Below are positions 63,215 to 64,000 of a DNA stretch of 64,000 nucleotides, one piece after another. Each line of letters begins with the position of its first letter. Within the stretch, counting starts at the first letter, position 1. The notes under the pieces are model-generated. The model was not told the origin of the DNA. It ran no database searches and was given only the letters and a program-made list of their open reading frames with translations. The position numbers and the translations under genes were made by a program. Source of the stretch: Sphingomonas sp. S2-65 (GTDB lineage Bacteria > Pseudomonadota > Alphaproteobacteria > Sphingomonadales > Sphingomonadaceae). The stretch lies in contig NZ_CP090953.1 in NCBI RefSeq assembly GCF_021513175.1, positions 1,111,001 through 1,175,000 on the forward strand, given 5' to 3'.

Positions 63215-63312
63215 TGCGCCAGGTTAAGCAGCCAAAACGCGCCTGTCGCAAGAGGGGCAGCCTCAACCCTCCGCCCAGCGACAGGCCGCTGACTTCGATA
63301 TGCCCCTATACC

Positions 63313-63403
63313 TTCGTCATCCCGGCCTTGAGCCGGGATCCCGCTTCTTCTTCCGCAAGTCGAAGGTAGCGGGACCCCGGCTCAAGGCCGGGGTGACGAA
63401 GGG
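63313..63403. repeat. large palindromic intergenic repeat
   Basis: The left arm CGTCATCCCGGCCTTGAGCC and following GGGATCCCGCT reappear inverted as AGCGGGACCCCGGCT and CAAGGCCGGGGTGACGAAG on the right, around a centre near 63355. The whole unit can fold into a long hairpin of about 90 bases. This CGTCATCCCGG(C/A)...GCCGGGGTGACG pattern is a widespread alphaproteobacterial intergenic repeat. It lies between nagZ and scpA and may act as an mRNA stabiliser or terminator. Confidence 0.75.
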
Positions 63404-63433
63404 AAGTTGGCGAGTTCGGGTTGTCGGTGGGGG

Positions 63434-64000
63434 CTATGCCAGCCCGAGCAACTCGTCCCGCTTCGCGATCAGCGCCTCGAACGCGTCGCTCGGCGCCGCC
63501 TCGGCAACGCTCGCCATCGCCCGCGCCAGCCGCGCCACGCACGCTGGCGGCGCGTCGCCGATCCGCCCTGCGATCTCGACCATCTCGGGCATCCGTGCCC
63601 AACAGTCGAGCACCACATCGCAACCCGCCGCCAGCGCCGCCGCACCCTTCTCGCCCGCGGTGCCGGATAGCGCCTTCATGTCGATATCATCGGTCATCAG
63701 CAGGCCGTCGAACCCGATCTGCCCGCGCACAATGTCCTTGATGACGGTTGGCGAGATCGTCGCCGGCCGCTCCGCGTCCCACGCGTCGAACACAACATGG
63801 CAGGTCATCGCCATCGGTGCCTCACGCAGCCGCTGGAACGGCTCCAGATCGAGTTCCAGCGCCGCGGCATCCGCCCGCACGCGTGGCAGCTCGTAATGGC
63901 TGTCGACCAGTGCCCGGCCGTGCCCCGGCATATGCTTGATGATCCCGACCACCCCGGCCCGCTGCATGCCTGCCAGCATCGCCTGACCCAGGGCAGAGAC
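63434..64000 (-). CDS. nagZ: beta-N-acetylhexosaminidase NagZ, C-terminal part (5' end outside window)
   Basis: The frame is open to the window edge (VSALGQAMLAGMQRAG...), so about 188 C-terminal residues are visible. Family-3 glycosidase motifs are present: IKHMPGHGRALVDSH (the KH(F/M)PGHG signature), MTCHVVFDAWD, and GLLMTDDIDMKAL, which carries the catalytic Asp. NagZ removes GlcNAc from muropeptides during cell-wall recycling and precedes scpA in the conserved alphaproteobacterial order. Confidence 0.93.
   Translation of the reverse strand, partial: VSALGQAMLAGMQRAGVVGIIKHMPGHGRALVDSHYELPRVRADAAALELDLEPFQRLREAPMAMTCHVVFDAWDAERPATISPTVIKDIVRGQIGFDGLLMTDDIDMKALSGTAGEKGAAALAAGCDVVLDCWARMPEMVEIAGRIGDAPPACVARLARAMASVAEAAPSDAFEALIAKRDELLGLA

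Noticed and set aside
63313..63403. CRISPR-like repeat
   Set aside because: A single inverted unit without spaced direct copies; no cas genes and no repeat-spacer array were seen anywhere in the window.

Overview
The window looks like the chromosome of a Sphingomonas-type alphaproteobacterium (Sphingomonadaceae). The supporting evidence is high GC content in almost all genes, four TonB-dependent receptors of sphingomonad/caulobacter type, a serine palmitoyltransferase plus acyl carrier protein pair for sphingolipid synthesis, a complete PhyR-NepR-EcfG general stress response locus, and the alphaproteobacterial order nagZ-scpA-scpB-tatA-tatB-tatC. Both ends cut genes: an M28 peptidase at the left and nagZ at the right.

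Layout. 1-9.5 kb: secreted M28 peptidases, a secreted amidohydrolase, tRNA hydroxylase trhO with a glutathione-transferase-like gene starting at an apparent CTG codon, a TonB-dependent receptor and an aldo/keto reductase. 9.6-24.4 kb: a nutrient-scavenging locus. One minus-strand run encodes two TonB receptors, a phospholipase-C-type phosphoesterase, a PhoD alkaline phosphatase and a secreted propeller-like protein. A divergent FecI-type sigma factor, FecR-type anti-sigma factor and STN-domain TonB receptor probably sense and regulate it. 24.4-30.6 kb: an SDR/HxlR divergent pair, an AT-rich patch with one lipoprotein next to a tRNA-Ser, hspQ, rplU-rpmA, an acetyltransferase and an HWE histidine kinase.

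31.2-34.2 kb is a low-GC accessory insert. It holds a two-gene operon (eukaryotic-type Ser/Thr kinase plus TPR protein) that I cannot match to a named system. It abuts a frameshifted copy of the C-terminus of a metal-dependent hydrolase whose intact copy lies 1.2 kb away across a diguanylate cyclase. 35.2-43.6 kb: the hydrolase with its divergent TetR regulator, a hybrid histidine kinase, the sphingolipid genes (SPT, ACP and a probable ceramide-reductase-like epimerase), proB and obgE. 43.8-55.7 kb: lptF-lptG, a chemoreceptor, a desaturase, xth, erpA, an M23 peptidase, a DUF455 ferritin-like protein, a bcp-type peroxiredoxin and glnE.

55.8-60.3 kb is the general stress response locus: a second NepR-like protein, ecfG, a 45-residue membrane protein, phyR, nepR and a degenerate PhyP-like histidine kinase. 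Downstream of the kinase, a GGAAC-N17-GTT element (EcfG-type promoter) lies immediately upstream of two perfect stem-loops whose loops are runs of C. This is a strong candidate for an unannotated stress-induced small RNA, similar in design to Caulobacter GsrN and other C-rich-loop alphaproteobacterial sRNAs, and I regard it as the most interesting object in the window. 60.3-64 kb: tatC-tatB-tatA, scpB-scpA, a palindromic intergenic repeat and nagZ.
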